From: Xylanimonas ulmi
Lineage (GTDB): Bacteria; Actinomycetota; Actinomycetes; Actinomycetales; Cellulomonadaceae
Reading direction: 5' to 3'
NCBI RefSeq assembly: GCF_004216535.1
Contig: NZ_SGWX01000001.1
Coordinates: 2,046,001 to 2,110,000, forward strand
Length of the DNA: 64,000 nt
The notes beneath the pieces were generated by a model. The model made no database searches. It was not told the DNA's origin and saw only the letters and a list, made by a program, of their open reading frames with translations. Both the position numbers and the translations under genes were made by a program. Below are positions 47,131 through 55,528 of this stretch, one piece after another (the stretch's first letter is position 1; each line of letters starts with the position of its first letter).

Positions 47131-47658
47131 TCACCCGCCAGGCAGTGACACGCCGCCAATGGCCGAACCGGTCTCGGCGCGTGCGGTCGAGGTCGCGGTC
47201 AGGTCGAAGCCATGGCCGAGGGTTCGGGTGAACCAGGCCAGCAGGGGCGGATGGGAGGTCGTCGTGAGGGTCACGCGGGCCGTGCGGCCGTCCGGCGAGT
47301 CCGCCCGCAGGACGGCGAGGTCGTCGGGCAGTTGCTCGGGGAAGGGGTGGGCGGCCAGGTCCTCGGCGACCTGGCGGGCGACGTCGGCGCTGGTGAGCGT
47401 GAGACCGGCGCTGTCGGCGGTCAGCAGACGCTGGCCCGGGCGGGCGGCGTCGGCCGCGCTCACGGCCAGCAGGTCGGCCAGGTTGTAGAGCCGCTTGTGG
47501 TCGAGGTGGACGGCGGTGGCCGAGACGACCATGCCCACGAGCATGAGGCCGAGCACCACCAGGCCGAGCGTCAGCAGCAGGATCCGCCCGTCGTCGCCGT
47601 GCGCGGCGCGCGGGCGGGGCGCGGCGGGGTCGGGCGCGGCGGGGTCGGGCGCGCTCAT
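47131..47658 (-). CDS. TadG-like pilus assembly/secretion-locus membrane protein
   Basis: 175 residues. After a Pro/Asp-rich start, a single membrane segment ([47 protein letters not shown]) gives the type IV pilin-like N-terminal helix of TadE/TadG-type proteins (Flp pilus-assembly TadG-like). The rest is extracytoplasmic. ATG 47658 overlaps the TadE-like stop by 4 bp. It is the last gene of the Tad block. The function is inferred from family and location. Confidence 0.78.
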   Translation of the reverse strand: MSAPDPAAPDPAAPRPRAAHGDDGRILLLTLGLVVLGLMLVGMVVSATAVHLDHKRLYNLADLLAVSAADAARPGQRLLTADSAGLTLTSADVARQVAEDLAAHPFPEQLPDDLAVLRADSPDGRTARVTLTTTSHPPLLAWFTRTLGHGFDLTATSTARAETGSAIGGVSLPGG

Positions 47659-48140
47659 CGCGTCTCGCTGAACTGGTCGACGCTCGCGCGGTAACGCGAC
47701 TCGACAGGAGCCTCGAGGGGCACCCATGAGCGCAGCGCCTGCGGAACGAACGGCAGTGGCACCACGACCCGCACCGTCGCGGTCACCGAGGCGCCGGGCG
47801 TCAGGCATGGATCGGCGTCGCAGACCACCTCGACCGCCTCACCGCTCAGCGCGGGTCCGGGGTCGAAGCCCTGGTCCTCCAGCGCGATCGCGACGGCCAG
47901 GCGGGCGCGCACGGCCGCGGCGTCGGACGACGGCGCTGTCACCACGGCGCGGGCGGCCTCGCGGGCCGCGCCGTCGGCGGCGAACGCTCCCGCCTGCACG
48001 CGCCCCACGGTCACGACCAGGTAGATGAGCGGGATCAGCAGCAGGACCGTGGCGCCCATGAACTCCACAAGAGCCGAGCCGCGCTCGCCGCGCGCGACCG
48101 ACTCGCGCCCGGGGGGCGACGCGGATGCGGGCGAGCTCAT
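47655..48140 (-). CDS. TadE-like pseudopilin
   Basis: 161 residues. [49 protein letters not shown] is a TadE signature: a Gly-Ser processing site, a Glu at position +5 and a hydrophobic helix. Such minor pseudopilins are processed by TadV-type peptidase and help assemble the Flp pilus. Two cysteines in [12 protein letters not shown] may form a disulfide outside. The ATG at 48140 overlaps the next TadE-like gene. Confidence 0.85.
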   Translation of the reverse strand: MSSPASASPPGRESVARGERGSALVEFMGATVLLLIPLIYLVVTVGRVQAGAFAADGAAREAARAVVTAPSSDAAAVRARLAVAIALEDQGFDPGPALSGEAVEVVCDADPCLTPGASVTATVRVVVPLPFVPQALRSWVPLEAPVESRYRASVDQFSETR

Positions 48141-48574
48141 CCGCCCTCCACCAGTGCGTGGCCCGACACGACCATCGTGCCCGACGGCCCGAGCAGGCCG
48201 ACCAGCGGGAGCGGCGCCCGCACGGTCACCTCGACCACCGCCATCCCCTCGCGCGTCGTGGCCCGGGCCGCGACGTCGTCGGCATACCGCGCCGAGAGCG
48301 ACCGGGTGATCAGCGCGCGCGTGCGCGCGACGCCGTCCTCAGGCCGGCGGTCGGCGCGCGCCGCCCACCGCGCGCCCTCGGCGGCGGCGTCGATGAGCAG
48401 CGCGTGCGCGTGCTGCGCGAGCGCGACCTGCACGACGCCGAGGAACAGCGCGAGCACGAGAGCGGCGACGAGTACGAACTCGGCGATGGCCGAGCCGCGC
48501 TCGGCGGGGGAGGTCGAACGGCGGCGAGCGGCGGCGCCCCGGAGGGCGTGCGGCGCCGCGCGGGGCGCGCTCAC
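48137..48574 (-). CDS. TadE-like pseudopilin
   Basis: 145 residues. AERGSAIAEFVLVAALVLALFLGVVQVALAQHAHALLIDAAAEGARWAA is the TadE-type processing site and helix. It is similar in layout to its downstream neighbour but not a close copy. GTG 48574 overlaps the stop of the small pilin-like gene by 4 bp. It is probably a minor pilin. Confidence 0.85.
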   Translation of the reverse strand: MSAPRAAPHALRGAAARRRSTSPAERGSAIAEFVLVAALVLALFLGVVQVALAQHAHALLIDAAAEGARWAARADRRPEDGVARTRALITRSLSARYADDVAARATTREGMAVVEVTVRAPLPLVGLLGPSGTMVVSGHALVEGG

Positions 48575-48834
48575 CGGCCCGTGACGCTCGAGATCGCCTG
48601 CGTGAACGCGTCCTCAAGCAGCGGGCCCGCGATCGCCCACAGGGCGACGACCAGCCCCGCGGTCATGAGTGTCACCAGCACCCAGCCCGGCACGTCGCCG
48701 CGCTCGGGGTCGAGCGCGGGGTCGATCCCGGGCTCGCGCCCGGGGTCGAGCGCGGCGGGGTCGGCGTGCGGTCGTTCGCCGCGAGCCGTCGTGGCGGGCT
48801 CGGCGGCGGGGAGGTCGTCGAACATGGGGGTCAC
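48571..48834 (-). CDS. Small Flp pilin-like protein
   Basis: 87 residues. A long Asp/Pro/Glu-rich N-terminal arm precedes one hydrophobic helix (VPGWVLVTLMTAGLVVALWAIAGPLLEDAFTQAISSV), the layout of actinobacterial Flp-type major pilins. Position between tadC and the TadE genes supports this. The usual G/E processing residues are less clear: GDVPGWVLV lacks the Glu at +5. The ATG at 48834 is preferred; a second ATG is at residue 4. Confidence 0.7.
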   Translation of the reverse strand: MTPMFDDLPAAEPATTARGERPHADPAALDPGREPGIDPALDPERGDVPGWVLVTLMTAGLVVALWAIAGPLLEDAFTQAISSVTGR

Positions 48835-48853
48835 CTCTCGGTTCGTTGGGGCG

Positions 48854-49807
48854 CTACAGGCCGATGCGGAGCGTGGCCAGGGATGGGAAGACGGCGAAGA
48901 CGACCGTGATGGGCAGGATGAGGAAGACGACGGGCACGAGCATCGCCACCTCCTTGCGCCCGCCCGCCTCCATGAGCGCGCGGCGGCCCTCCTCGCGCAC
49001 GTCCTGAGCCTGGGCGCGCAGGACCTCGGCGAGCGGGGTGCCGCGTTCGAGCGCGACCGCGACGCCCTCGGCGAACCGCGTCAGCGACGGCAGCCCGGTC
49101 CGGTCGGCCATGTCGGTCATCGCGACCCCGATGGCCGCCCCGGTGCGCACGTCGGCGAGCATGCGGCGGATCTCGGTCGACAGCTCTCCCTGGGCGGTGG
49201 CGGCGACGCGCTCCAGGGCGGAGACGGGCGCCTCACCCGCCGTCACCGCGAGCGCGAGCAGCTCGGCGATGGTCGGGAACTCGGCGACCATGCGCTCCTC
49301 GCGCCGGGCGATCTGCCGCGAGAGCAGTTGGTCGCACGCGGCGAACCCGCACGCCCCGCAGATGGCCACGAGCAGCGCGAGCGGGAGCGGGGCGAACCCC
49401 CGCGCGGCGCCGATGAGCAGCGCGAGCGCCAGGCCGGCGCCCAGCCCGGCGACGGTCCACACCACCTGCCGGGCCCGGAACTGGTCGACGCTCTCGGCCA
49501 AGCCCGCACGGTCGAGCCGGCGGCGCACCTCGGCGCGCGGAGAGCCGAGGCGCTCGGCCCAGCGCGCGACGTCGGCGAGCCACGGCGCGAGCAGGCGTTC
49601 GACCACGGGGAACGGCGTGCGCGCCGGCTGCTCGCGCAGCAGCCCACTGGTCGCGTCGCGCGGCCGCAGCGCCGGGGCGAGCCGCTCGGCGAGCGTGATC
49701 CGCCGCCGCCGCAGGCCCGCGGCGACCAGGACGAGCCCGACCCCGCCCAACAACCCGAACAGCGCGCCCTCGGGTGACACCCAATCGCCCAGCCCGGGCG
49801 CGCTCAC
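48854..49807 (-). CDS. Type II secretion F domain protein (TadC type)
   Basis: 317 residues. It has a membrane segment at the start, two more near 110-145 and one at the C-terminus (EVAMLVPVVFLILPITVVFAVFPSLATL). The T2SSF domain lies between (EFPTIAELLALAVTAGEAPVSALERVA ... RGTPLAEVLRAQAQDVREEGRR). It forms the inner-membrane platform of the Flp pilus with TadB. GTG 49807 overlaps the tadB stop by 4 bp. Confidence 0.88.
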   Translation of the reverse strand: MSAPGLGDWVSPEGALFGLLGGVGLVLVAAGLRRRRITLAERLAPALRPRDATSGLLREQPARTPFPVVERLLAPWLADVARWAERLGSPRAEVRRRLDRAGLAESVDQFRARQVVWTVAGLGAGLALALLIGAARGFAPLPLALLVAICGACGFAACDQLLSRQIARREERMVAEFPTIAELLALAVTAGEAPVSALERVAATAQGELSTEIRRMLADVRTGAAIGVAMTDMADRTGLPSLTRFAEGVAVALERGTPLAEVLRAQAQDVREEGRRALMEAGGRKEVAMLVPVVFLILPITVVFAVFPSLATLRIGL

Positions 49808-50661
49808 CGCAGCACCCGGCCTTCCTCGGGCAACCGCCCGATGCGGACCATGAGCCGATAGGCGACGACAGAGCACGCGGCCCCGCCCGCGAGCACCGCC
49901 ACGCCCGCCGGAGTGTCATAGGCGCGGGCGGTCTCAGGCCGCGTCGCGAGGAAGGCGAGCACGACCCACGGCCCCGCCGCGGCCAAACGCGCGCCGCTCA
50001 CGGTCCACGATTGACGGGCCTCGAGCTCGCCGCGCGTGCGCTGGTCCTCGCGCAAGAACGTCGACAGCGTCCGCAGCAGCCGCCCCAGGTCGGAGCCGCC
50101 GACCTCGCGCGTCAGTCGCAGCGCCTCGATGATCCGGTCGGCGACCGGGTCGGCGAGCCGCGCCTTGAGCAGGTCGAGGCTCTCGGCGAACCACCCGGTC
50201 GCACGGTAGTCGGCGGCGAACCGAGCGAACGGCTCGCGCAGCTCGACGGGTCCGCGCTCGCCGAGTTGGCCGACGGCCTCGGGCAGCGACAGCCCGGCGC
50301 GCACCCCGGACGCGAGGTGGTCGACGACCTCGGGCCACACCTCGCGCAGCCCCCGGCGCCGTTTGCGCGCCCGCGCCGTGACCAGGGCCGACGGCGCGGC
50401 GGCGGCCATCGCGGCGAAGCACAGGCCGATCGCGGGCGAGCGCGTGCTTGCGAGCACGGTCAGCAGCACGACGGCGGCGAGTGCGGCGCTCGCCCCGTAC
50501 AGCGCGCCGGGGGTGACCGAGGCCGCGCCCGCCTGGACCAGCAGGTCCTGCGTGCGCGCTCGCCGAGCCGAGACGCGCCGAGGGCGGGTGTCGGGCGCCC
50601 AGAACGACCACCACACGCAATACAGGCCCAGGCCGAGCACGAGGCCCACGAGCACGCCCAT
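49804..50661 (-). CDS. Type II secretion F domain protein (TadB type)
   Basis: 285 residues. Membrane segments at the N-terminus (MGVLVGLVLGLGLYCVWW), near 55-95 and at the C-terminus flank a T2SSF domain (WPEVVDHLASGVRAGLSLPEAVGQLGERGP ... LRLTREVGGSDLGRLLRTLSTFLREDQRTRGEL). It pairs with TadC as the assembly platform and is energised by TadA. ATG 50661 starts just beyond the tadA stop at 50663. Confidence 0.88.
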   Translation of the reverse strand: MGVLVGLVLGLGLYCVWWSFWAPDTRPRRVSARRARTQDLLVQAGAASVTPGALYGASAALAAVVLLTVLASTRSPAIGLCFAAMAAAAPSALVTARARKRRRGLREVWPEVVDHLASGVRAGLSLPEAVGQLGERGPVELREPFARFAADYRATGWFAESLDLLKARLADPVADRIIEALRLTREVGGSDLGRLLRTLSTFLREDQRTRGELEARQSWTVSGARLAAAGPWVVLAFLATRPETARAYDTPAGVAVLAGGAACSVVAYRLMVRIGRLPEEGRVLR

Positions 50662-50662
50662 G

Positions 50663-51460
50663 TCACAGGTCCTCGCGGGCCAGCATGGCGCGCACGTCGA
50701 CCCCGACGCGCGCGAAGCGCTCCTCGCCGGGCGGGAATCCGTCGCCGCGCACGAGCCGGCCGCCCGCCGCGGCGGGCTGGCGGTGGAAGAGCCCGGCCGT
50801 CTCGACGCGCCCCTCCTCGACCCGGCCCGTCACGGCCACGATCTCGCGGACCTGGCGCTCGCCGTCGGGCGTGACGCCCAGGTGCACGACGACGTCGACG
50901 GCGCTGGCCACGGTCGGGACCACGAAGTGGTGGGTCACGTTCTCTCCGGCGAGCAGCGGCAGCGTGCACAGTTTGGTGACCGCCTCACGCGCCGAGTTGG
51001 CGTGGATGGTGCACATGCCGGGAATGCCGCTGTTGAGTGCGACGAGCAGGTCGAAGCTCTCGGCCTCGCGCACCTCCCCGACCACGATGCGGTCGGGTCG
51101 CATGCGCAGCGCCTCCTTGACCAGGCGGCGCAGCGGTATCTCTCCGGTGCCCTCGAGCGACGGCTGGCGGCACTGCATCGCGACGAGGTCGCGCACGTCG
51201 AGGCGCAGCTCGAACACCTCCTCGGCCGTGATGACGCGTTGGGCGGCGGGGATCGATCCCGACAGGGCGTTGAGCATGGTCGTCTTGCCCGACTGTGTGG
51301 CGCCGGCGACGAGGATGTTGAGGCCCGCGCGCACCGCCGCGTCGAGGAACTCGGCGGCCAGCGGCGTGAGCGAGCCCAGTCGCACCAGGTGCTCCAGCCG
51401 GCTCGCGCGCACCACGTGCTTGCGGATGTTGACGGCGAGGTGCTCGCGGGTCACGTCGGG
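50663..51460 (-). pseudogene. tadA: tadA/cpaF pilus ATPase, 3' part only (interrupted by integrated element)
   Basis: About 265 C-terminal residues of the CpaF/TadA secretion ATPase: VNIRKHVVRASRLEHLVRLGSLT, Walker A AGATQSGKTTML, Asp box AEEVFELRLDVRDLV, and EALRMRPDRIVVGEVREAESFDLLVALNSGIPGMCTIHANSA with Walker B and the His box. Family proteins continue upstream with an N-terminal domain; here similarity stops at PDVTREH (about 51460) and the integrase 3' end follows 26 bp away. The 5' half should lie on the far side of the element, beyond the window. A GTG at 51454 could start a truncated product. Confidence 0.87.
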
Positions 51461-51485
51461 AAACCCGCGCAGGGTATAACCCCAC
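51455..51485. other. Probable attL junction
   Basis: The interval between the last recognisable tadA codon (about 51460) and the integrase stop (51486). It contains a GGGT-TAT-ACCC-like dyad (51473-51483) and GGGAAACCC (51458-51466), small inverted repeats of the sort found in half-sites of large serine integrases. The exact 2-bp core cannot be set without the empty site or attR. Confidence 0.6.
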
Positions 51486-52979
51486 TCACCAGGGGCGACG
51501 TGTCTCCCAGACCGGCCACACGCTCGCCGACCGCGCCCCGTAGTCCACCACCACACCCCGCACCAACCGTCGCACCACCTGCCTCACCTGCTCGAGCGGA
51601 AGCTCGTCCCACTCCGTCAGCAGGCCCGCGGCGATCCCGGCCGGATCATCCGGGACCGACACCGCAGCCCGCTCGAGCGCGCGCACCTCGGCGTCGAGCT
51701 GCGCGCGCCGGCCGACCATCTGGTCACGCGCTGACGCGTACGCCCCGTCCGGGTAGGTGCCCAGCGCGTGCTGCACCGTCAGGTTCGTCAGCGCGAGGTC
51801 GATCCGATCCCGCTCCGCGCGCAGGGTCCGCGCCTGCGCCGCTGCGACGTCCGCCGACTGCGCCGCCTTCGGTGCGCGGTTCTCGACGTCGGCAGCCACC
51901 TGCCCGAGCCAGTCCGTGAGCGCGCCCTCGACGATCCGCGCCGTCATCGACCACGACCCATGCCCCGGCGTGCGCCCGAGCGTCACGCACCGGTATGACA
52001 CGAACCGGCGCGGCGTTCCGCCCCGCGCCCGCGATGCCTTCGTGACCGTGAACCCGTTCATCGGCGTGCCCGCGTCCGTGCACGGACACATCGCGATTCC
52101 AGACAGCAGGTACCTGCGTTTGACCTCCCGCTCCCCCGCCCGGCGCTCCCGCTCGACCCGGTACGCCTCCCACGTCGCGACGTCGACAAGCCCCTCGTGC
52201 GCGCCCGGCCACGCCTGCCCGCGGTAAGACACCATGCCCGCGTGGACCGGGGAGTCCAGGCACTGCGTGATCGTCTCGTGCGCCCACACGGCGGCGTGCA
52301 TCGGGCGCACCCCGGAGTCGTTGAGCCACCGCGCCAGGTCACGGGCTCCGGCACCGGCCAGGTACCGGCGGTACGCCTCGACGACATACGGGCCCTTGTC
52401 CGGGTCCGCCTCAACCGCCCCGCCGTCGTCGGCCCACCGCCACCCCCACGGCAGCTTGCCGCCCGGGGGTAGGCCGTTGCGGACCCTGTTGGCCTGGACC
52501 TGCTGCCAGCCCTCCCCGATCGCCTCAGCCTTGTAGGCGTGCATCTCAGCCAGGACGCCGCGTTGGAAGCGTCCGGCAGCGGTGGTGACGTCGACGGGCT
52601 CGGTCGCGGACTCGAGGTTGCCGCCGGCGGCTTCGACGCGGTCGAGGGCGACCGCCCAGCGCAGCCGGTTGCGGGCGTGGCGGGAGAACTCCCACGCGAC
52701 GATGACGTCGACCTCGCCCGCCTCGACGCGCTCGATCTGCGCATCCAGGCGGGGCCACCACGCGGACTTGGCGCGTGACCCGGACTCGTCGATGGCTTCG
52801 ACCCAGTCGACGACGTCGATGCCGTGGCGGTTGGCGTGCTCGACGATGGCCGCGCGCTGGATCTGCGGGGAGGCGAGCTTGTCGCCGCGGCCGCCCTCGC
52901 GGGAGACGCGGATGACGCCGACGCCGCGGCGTCGTGCGGCGGGGTCGGCGACCGCGCGCAGTTTGCTCGCGGCGCGCAT
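51486..52979 (-). CDS. Large serine recombinase (phage-type integrase)
   Basis: 497 residues. The N-terminal resolvase domain shows VGVIRVSREGGRGDKLASPQIQ, where the Ser of RVSRE is the nucleophile, then a WEFSRHARNR Arg motif. The recombinase domain follows (PPGGKLPWGWRWADD, DLARWLNDSGVRPM, with W-x-H-E-T-I), next a zinc-ribbon-like segment (MCPCTDAGTP ... SYRCVTLG) and a C-terminal coiled coil (AAAQARTLRAERDRIDLALTNL). It catalyses directional attP x attB recombination. ATG 52979 overlaps the upstream immA-like stop by 4 bp. Confidence 0.93.
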   Translation of the reverse strand: MRAASKLRAVADPAARRRGVGVIRVSREGGRGDKLASPQIQRAAIVEHANRHGIDVVDWVEAIDESGSRAKSAWWPRLDAQIERVEAGEVDVIVAWEFSRHARNRLRWAVALDRVEAAGGNLESATEPVDVTTAAGRFQRGVLAEMHAYKAEAIGEGWQQVQANRVRNGLPPGGKLPWGWRWADDGGAVEADPDKGPYVVEAYRRYLAGAGARDLARWLNDSGVRPMHAAVWAHETITQCLDSPVHAGMVSYRGQAWPGAHEGLVDVATWEAYRVERERRAGEREVKRRYLLSGIAMCPCTDAGTPMNGFTVTKASRARGGTPRRFVSYRCVTLGRTPGHGSWSMTARIVEGALTDWLGQVAADVENRAPKAAQSADVAAAQARTLRAERDRIDLALTNLTVQHALGTYPDGAYASARDQMVGRRAQLDAEVRALERAAVSVPDDPAGIAAGLLTEWDELPLEQVRQVVRRLVRGVVVDYGARSASVWPVWETRRPW

Positions 52980-53407
52980 CAGACGGCCCGCAGGTGCTGC
53001 CGCGCTGCTCTGGGCAGGGCGGGAGTCGCGCCGCGGCGCAGGAGCCGCTGCCACGCCTCGACGACGTACACGGCGACGTCAAGCTCGCGGGCGATCGCGC
53101 CGGTGTGCTGTCCGTGCAGTCGTTCGGCGAGTGCGTACTCGACCGGGGAGACCAGGAGGCGGGCGGCGTACTCGTCGGCGAGGCGCTCGCGCGCGGCGAG
53201 TTCGCGCGGGTCGTCCGTCCACTCGTCGCCGCGGTGCGCGTGACCGAGCTCGTGCGCGAGTGTGGAGCGTTGCAGCACCCCGGACATGTGCGGGTTGAGG
53301 ACGATGAGGCGGGGCCCGTGCCGGTACTCGCCGCGCCGGCGGCCGAGGTTGCCGTACTTCACGTCCACCCCGCGCTCACGCGCGTAGACGACCAGGTCAT
53401 CGATCAA
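52979..53407 (-). CDS. ImmA/IrrE family metallo-endopeptidase
   Basis: 142 residues. The zinc protease motif is AHELGHAHRGDEW near residue 50, and ERLADEYAARLLVSPVEYALAER supplies the downstream Glu and helical pattern of the family. In ICEBs1 the related ImmA cuts the repressor ImmR and induces the element; the adjacent XRE repressor here suggests the same pairing. The start is TTG 53407, overlapping the repressor stop by 4 bp (TTGA), so the two are made together. Confidence 0.88.
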   Translation of the reverse strand: MIDDLVVYARERGVDVKYGNLGRRRGEYRHGPRLIVLNPHMSGVLQRSTLAHELGHAHRGDEWTDDPRELAARERLADEYAARLLVSPVEYALAERLHGQHTGAIARELDVAVYVVEAWQRLLRRGATPALPRAARQHLRAV

Positions 53408-53790
53408 GACTGCTCCTCACGCCCCGCGTCTTCGTCCTCGTGCGAGATCCCGCCCGCGTCGTCGGCGGCATCGGCCAGTCGGGGCAGGTCCTCGAGGTCC
53501 AGATACTCGACCGAGGCACCGACAGGGCGACGCAGGGTGACGACGTTGCCGCGGTCGCGCGAGCTGCGGGCGAGGATCTGCTCGGCGTGCTCGATGAGTT
53601 CGTGCGGGTAGACGCCGAGTGCTGCGGCGAGGTCGGCGACCTGGTTGACCTTGATGTCGCGTTCGGCTCCGAGGACGCGCATGAGTGAGCGTGCGGGAAT
53701 GCCGGAGGCGTCCGAGAGCTGCTTGACGGTCATCTCCGCAATGGAGCGCTCTGCCCCGATGGCCTTGGCGACTGCGCCGTTCATGTCCAT
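53404..53790 (-). CDS. XRE-family repressor of the element
   Basis: 128 residues. The HTH is at about 20-65 ([44 protein letters not shown]). The C-terminal 45 residues are acidic and probably unstructured (DLEDLPRLADAADDAGGISHEDEDAGREEQ), which might be the site cut by the ImmA-like protease. It is divergent from the Cro-like gene and is the probable maintenance repressor. The ATG is at 53790; a second ATG (53784) is close. Confidence 0.85.
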   Translation of the reverse strand: MDMNGAVAKAIGAERSIAEMTVKQLSDASGIPARSLMRVLGAERDIKVNQVADLAAALGVYPHELIEHAEQILARSSRDRGNVVTLRRPVGASVEYLDLEDLPRLADAADDAGGISHEDEDAGREEQS

Positions 53791-53886
53791 ATGGGCACAC
53801 TACATCCCACTCCGGGCAGCAGCAATGCCGAAATTGGTGCGCGTGTCGCGTGCATGCCTGCCCGTTTGGGCATTACCGTTGCCCAC
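53791..53886. promoter_or_regulatory. Immunity control region with TGCCCA boxes
   Basis: 96 bp between the divergent repressor and Cro-like gene. There is a perfect dyad TGCCC-GTTT-GGGCA at 53859-53872, plus single TGCCCA-type half-sites at 53792-53797 (minus orientation) and 53880-53885. The outer boxes touch both start codons. This is the expected layout of a lysogeny switch operator. Confidence 0.65.
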
Positions 53887-54135
53887 ATGGACAGCACCAG
53901 CTACGCGGCGGCAGTGGCCGCCAACGTCGAGAGGGCGATCCTCGGCGCGGGCCTGACGGTGCCAGGAGTCGCCCGCGTCACGGGGATCCCCCGCACCACT
54001 TTCGCCCGACGCCTGGCATCCGACGGGTTCTCGCCATTCAGCGTCGCCGAGGTCAAGGCGATCGCCAACGCCGTCGGCACAACCGCCGCGGCGCTCACCA
54101 CCGTCTACACCGAGCCGGTTGCGGCGGTCGCCTGA
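53887..54135 (+). CDS. Small HTH protein, Cro-like
   Basis: 82 residues. An HTH is seen in VERAILGAGLTVPGVARVTGIPRTTFARRLASDGFSPFSVAEVKAIANAVGTTAAAL, with the second helix near residues 25-45. It is divergent from the XRE repressor and first in the rightward operon, so it is likely the early regulator. ATG 53887 is just after the last TGCCCA box, and no separate ribosome site is seen, so a leaderless mRNA is possible. The frame is open further upstream to 53791, but that would cross the operator. Confidence 0.72.
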   Translation: MDSTSYAAAVAANVERAILGAGLTVPGVARVTGIPRTTFARRLASDGFSPFSVAEVKAIANAVGTTAAALTTVYTEPVAAVA

Positions 54136-54326
54136 TGGTCACCCGTGACGAGGCCATCACCGCCGCGGCCGCCGCCTTCGCCGAGGGGCGCCGCATCCGC
54201 GACTCCCTGCCCGTGGCCGAGGCCGCACGCCGCGCACACCACGCGACCGGCCCGTCGATCCCTGAGCTCGAGGCCCGCATCGCGGCCCGCCGGGCTCGCA
54301 CCACCCAGACCGCCGCGGCGGCCTGA
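54135..54326 (+). CDS. Small hypothetical protein of the element
   Basis: 63 residues, Ala/Arg-rich and predicted helical (MVTRDEAITAAAAAFAEGRRIRDSLPVAEAARRAHH). Its ATG overlaps the TGA of the Cro-like gene (TGATG), so it is translated by coupling. No family is recognised. It is followed by a hairpin, so it may end the first transcript segment. Confidence 0.6.
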   Translation: MVTRDEAITAAAAAFAEGRRIRDSLPVAEAARRAHHATGPSIPELEARIAARRARTTQTAAAA

Positions 54327-54337
54327 CCCCCGCACAC

Positions 54338-54379
54338 GACGAAGGCCGGCCCCTGGCGCCAACCCGGACCGGCCTCGTC
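54338..54379 (+). terminator. Hairpin after the cro-like pair
   Basis: Arms GACGAAGGCCGG (54338-54349) and CCGGCCTCGTC (54369-54379) pair over 11 bp with one bulged A, enclosing 19 nt. It lies between two small genes and may terminate or attenuate early transcription. No T tract. Confidence 0.5.
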
Positions 54380-54405
54380 GATCTCACGACAGGAGTAAGC
54401 ATCCC

Positions 54406-54621
54406 ATGACCCGCAGCACCTACGTCGCCCGCCATCGCGGCCGCGTCGACACCACCGACTGGAAGAGCGAGACGCGTGAGCGCGTCGCCAAGCAGCTCGC
54501 CTACGGCGCCGTCGACAACGTCACGCTCGCCGCCCGCGGCCTGCACGCCGCCTACGACCGCTACCAGCCCGCCCGCGCCGAGGCCCGCCAGCCCCTCGCC
54601 GACCACAAGGCCGCAGCGTGA
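54406..54621 (+). CDS. Small hypothetical protein of the element
   Basis: 71 residues (MTRSTYVARHRGRVDTTDWKSETRERVAKQLAYGAV...). It is basic at the start, then amphipathic helices. GGAG lies 9-12 nt before ATG 54406. The frame is open upstream to 54145, but that part is a shadow of the previous gene. No family is recognised. Confidence 0.6.
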   Translation: MTRSTYVARHRGRVDTTDWKSETRERVAKQLAYGAVDNVTLAARGLHAAYDRYQPARAEARQPLADHKAAA

Positions 54622-54911
54622 TGCGCCGCATCCTGGCCCGCCTGCGAGCCCACCTGATCGGCGACGACCCCACCCCCGCCCCGTCCTGGCTCGACGTCGC
54701 AGACGGCGTCGGCCGTGCCGTCGACGACGCGTGGAAGCCCGAGCACGACCAGCCCGTCGACTGGTGGCCGGTCGCCCCCGCCGCCCTGCCGGCGGGCCTG
54801 CTGCCGCAGCCCGGCACCGCGCAGATCGCCTACGACCCGCACACCGGCGCGCTCGTGCGCGTCCCCGCCGGCGCCCGCACCCCCGACCACCTGACCCCCG
54901 TGGAGGACTGA
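54618..54911 (+). CDS. Small hypothetical protein of the element
   Basis: 97 residues. An amphipathic N-terminal helix (MMRRILARLRAHLIG) is followed by an acidic, Trp- and Pro-rich remainder (PSWLDVADGVGRAVDDAWKPEHDQPVDWWPVAP). The start is GTG 54618 or ATG 54621; the former overlaps the previous stop by 4 bp. No family is recognised. Confidence 0.58.
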   Translation: MMRRILARLRAHLIGDDPTPAPSWLDVADGVGRAVDDAWKPEHDQPVDWWPVAPAALPAGLLPQPGTAQIAYDPHTGALVRVPAGARTPDHLTPVED

Positions 54912-54914
54912 CCC

Positions 54915-55295
54915 ATGAGCACCACACCTGAGACCCCCGACGACGCCACCGAGGTCACCGACCTCGACGACACCGTCGCGCTCGAGCAGCTCGTCCTCGA
55001 GGACGCCAAGCTCGCCGAGGCCGAGGCCGCCATCAAGGAGCGGCGCACGCAGATCCGCGCCGTCCTCGCCACGAGGTTCGACGTCGGCACGCACGACCTG
55101 GCCGGGCGCAAGGTCGTCGTCACCCGCCCGGGCCGCCTGGACGCCAAGGCGGTCGAGGCGGACTTCCCGGTGGCGGCGTACCCGCAGCTGTACGCGGCCG
55201 CCCTGGACACGAAGGCGGTGCGGGCGAACCTCGCGCCCGCGCTCATCGACGAGAAGTACACGGCGCGCGGCGCGAAGACGGTGACCATCAAGTGA
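54915..55295 (+). CDS. Hypothetical phage-type early protein with coiled coil
   Basis: 126 residues. An acidic start leads into a helix likely to form a coiled coil (VALEQLVLEDAKLAEAEAAIKERRTQIRAVLATRF), then a compact region ending LDAKAVEADFPVAAYPQLYAAALDTKAVRANLAPALIDEKY. Proteins of this look are common in actinophage early regions beside exonuclease genes, with no known function. It is coupled to the next gene by a 4-bp overlap. Confidence 0.65.
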   Translation: MSTTPETPDDATEVTDLDDTVALEQLVLEDAKLAEAEAAIKERRTQIRAVLATRFDVGTHDLAGRKVVVTRPGRLDAKAVEADFPVAAYPQLYAAALDTKAVRANLAPALIDEKYTARGAKTVTIK

Positions 55296-55528
55296 GCGCG
55301 CCGAAGTTCACCGCCACGCACACGCGCGTGGGCGTCAACATGGGCGACCACGCCCAGGACGTCACCAACGGGATCGACGTCACGCCCGACACGACGCTCG
55401 GCGACCTCGCGGCGATGCTCCACGAGACGCGGTATGTCGCCTACGACACGCCTATGGAGACCGTCGCGCGCGACGGCGACTACATCACCATCCGCATCGC
55501 GCAGCCGATCCCCGACGAGGTGCTGTGA
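55292..55528 (+). CDS. Small hypothetical protein of the element
   Basis: 78 residues, mixed alpha/beta composition (KFTATHTRVGVNMGDHAQDVTNGIDVTPDTTLGDLAAML...YITIRIAQPIPDEVL). The GTG start at 55292 overlaps the previous stop and its own stop overlaps the next start, both by 4 bp. No family is recognised. Confidence 0.6.
   Translation: MSAPKFTATHTRVGVNMGDHAQDVTNGIDVTPDTTLGDLAAMLHETRYVAYDTPMETVARDGDYITIRIAQPIPDEVL

Noticed and set aside
51455-51556. Extension of the tadA frame into the integrase gene as a true fusion protein
   Set aside because: The added residues (from the frame start at 51556) are antisense-like, Arg/Gly/Trp-rich and unlike the TadA N-domain; they come from reading the integrase 3' end in another frame.
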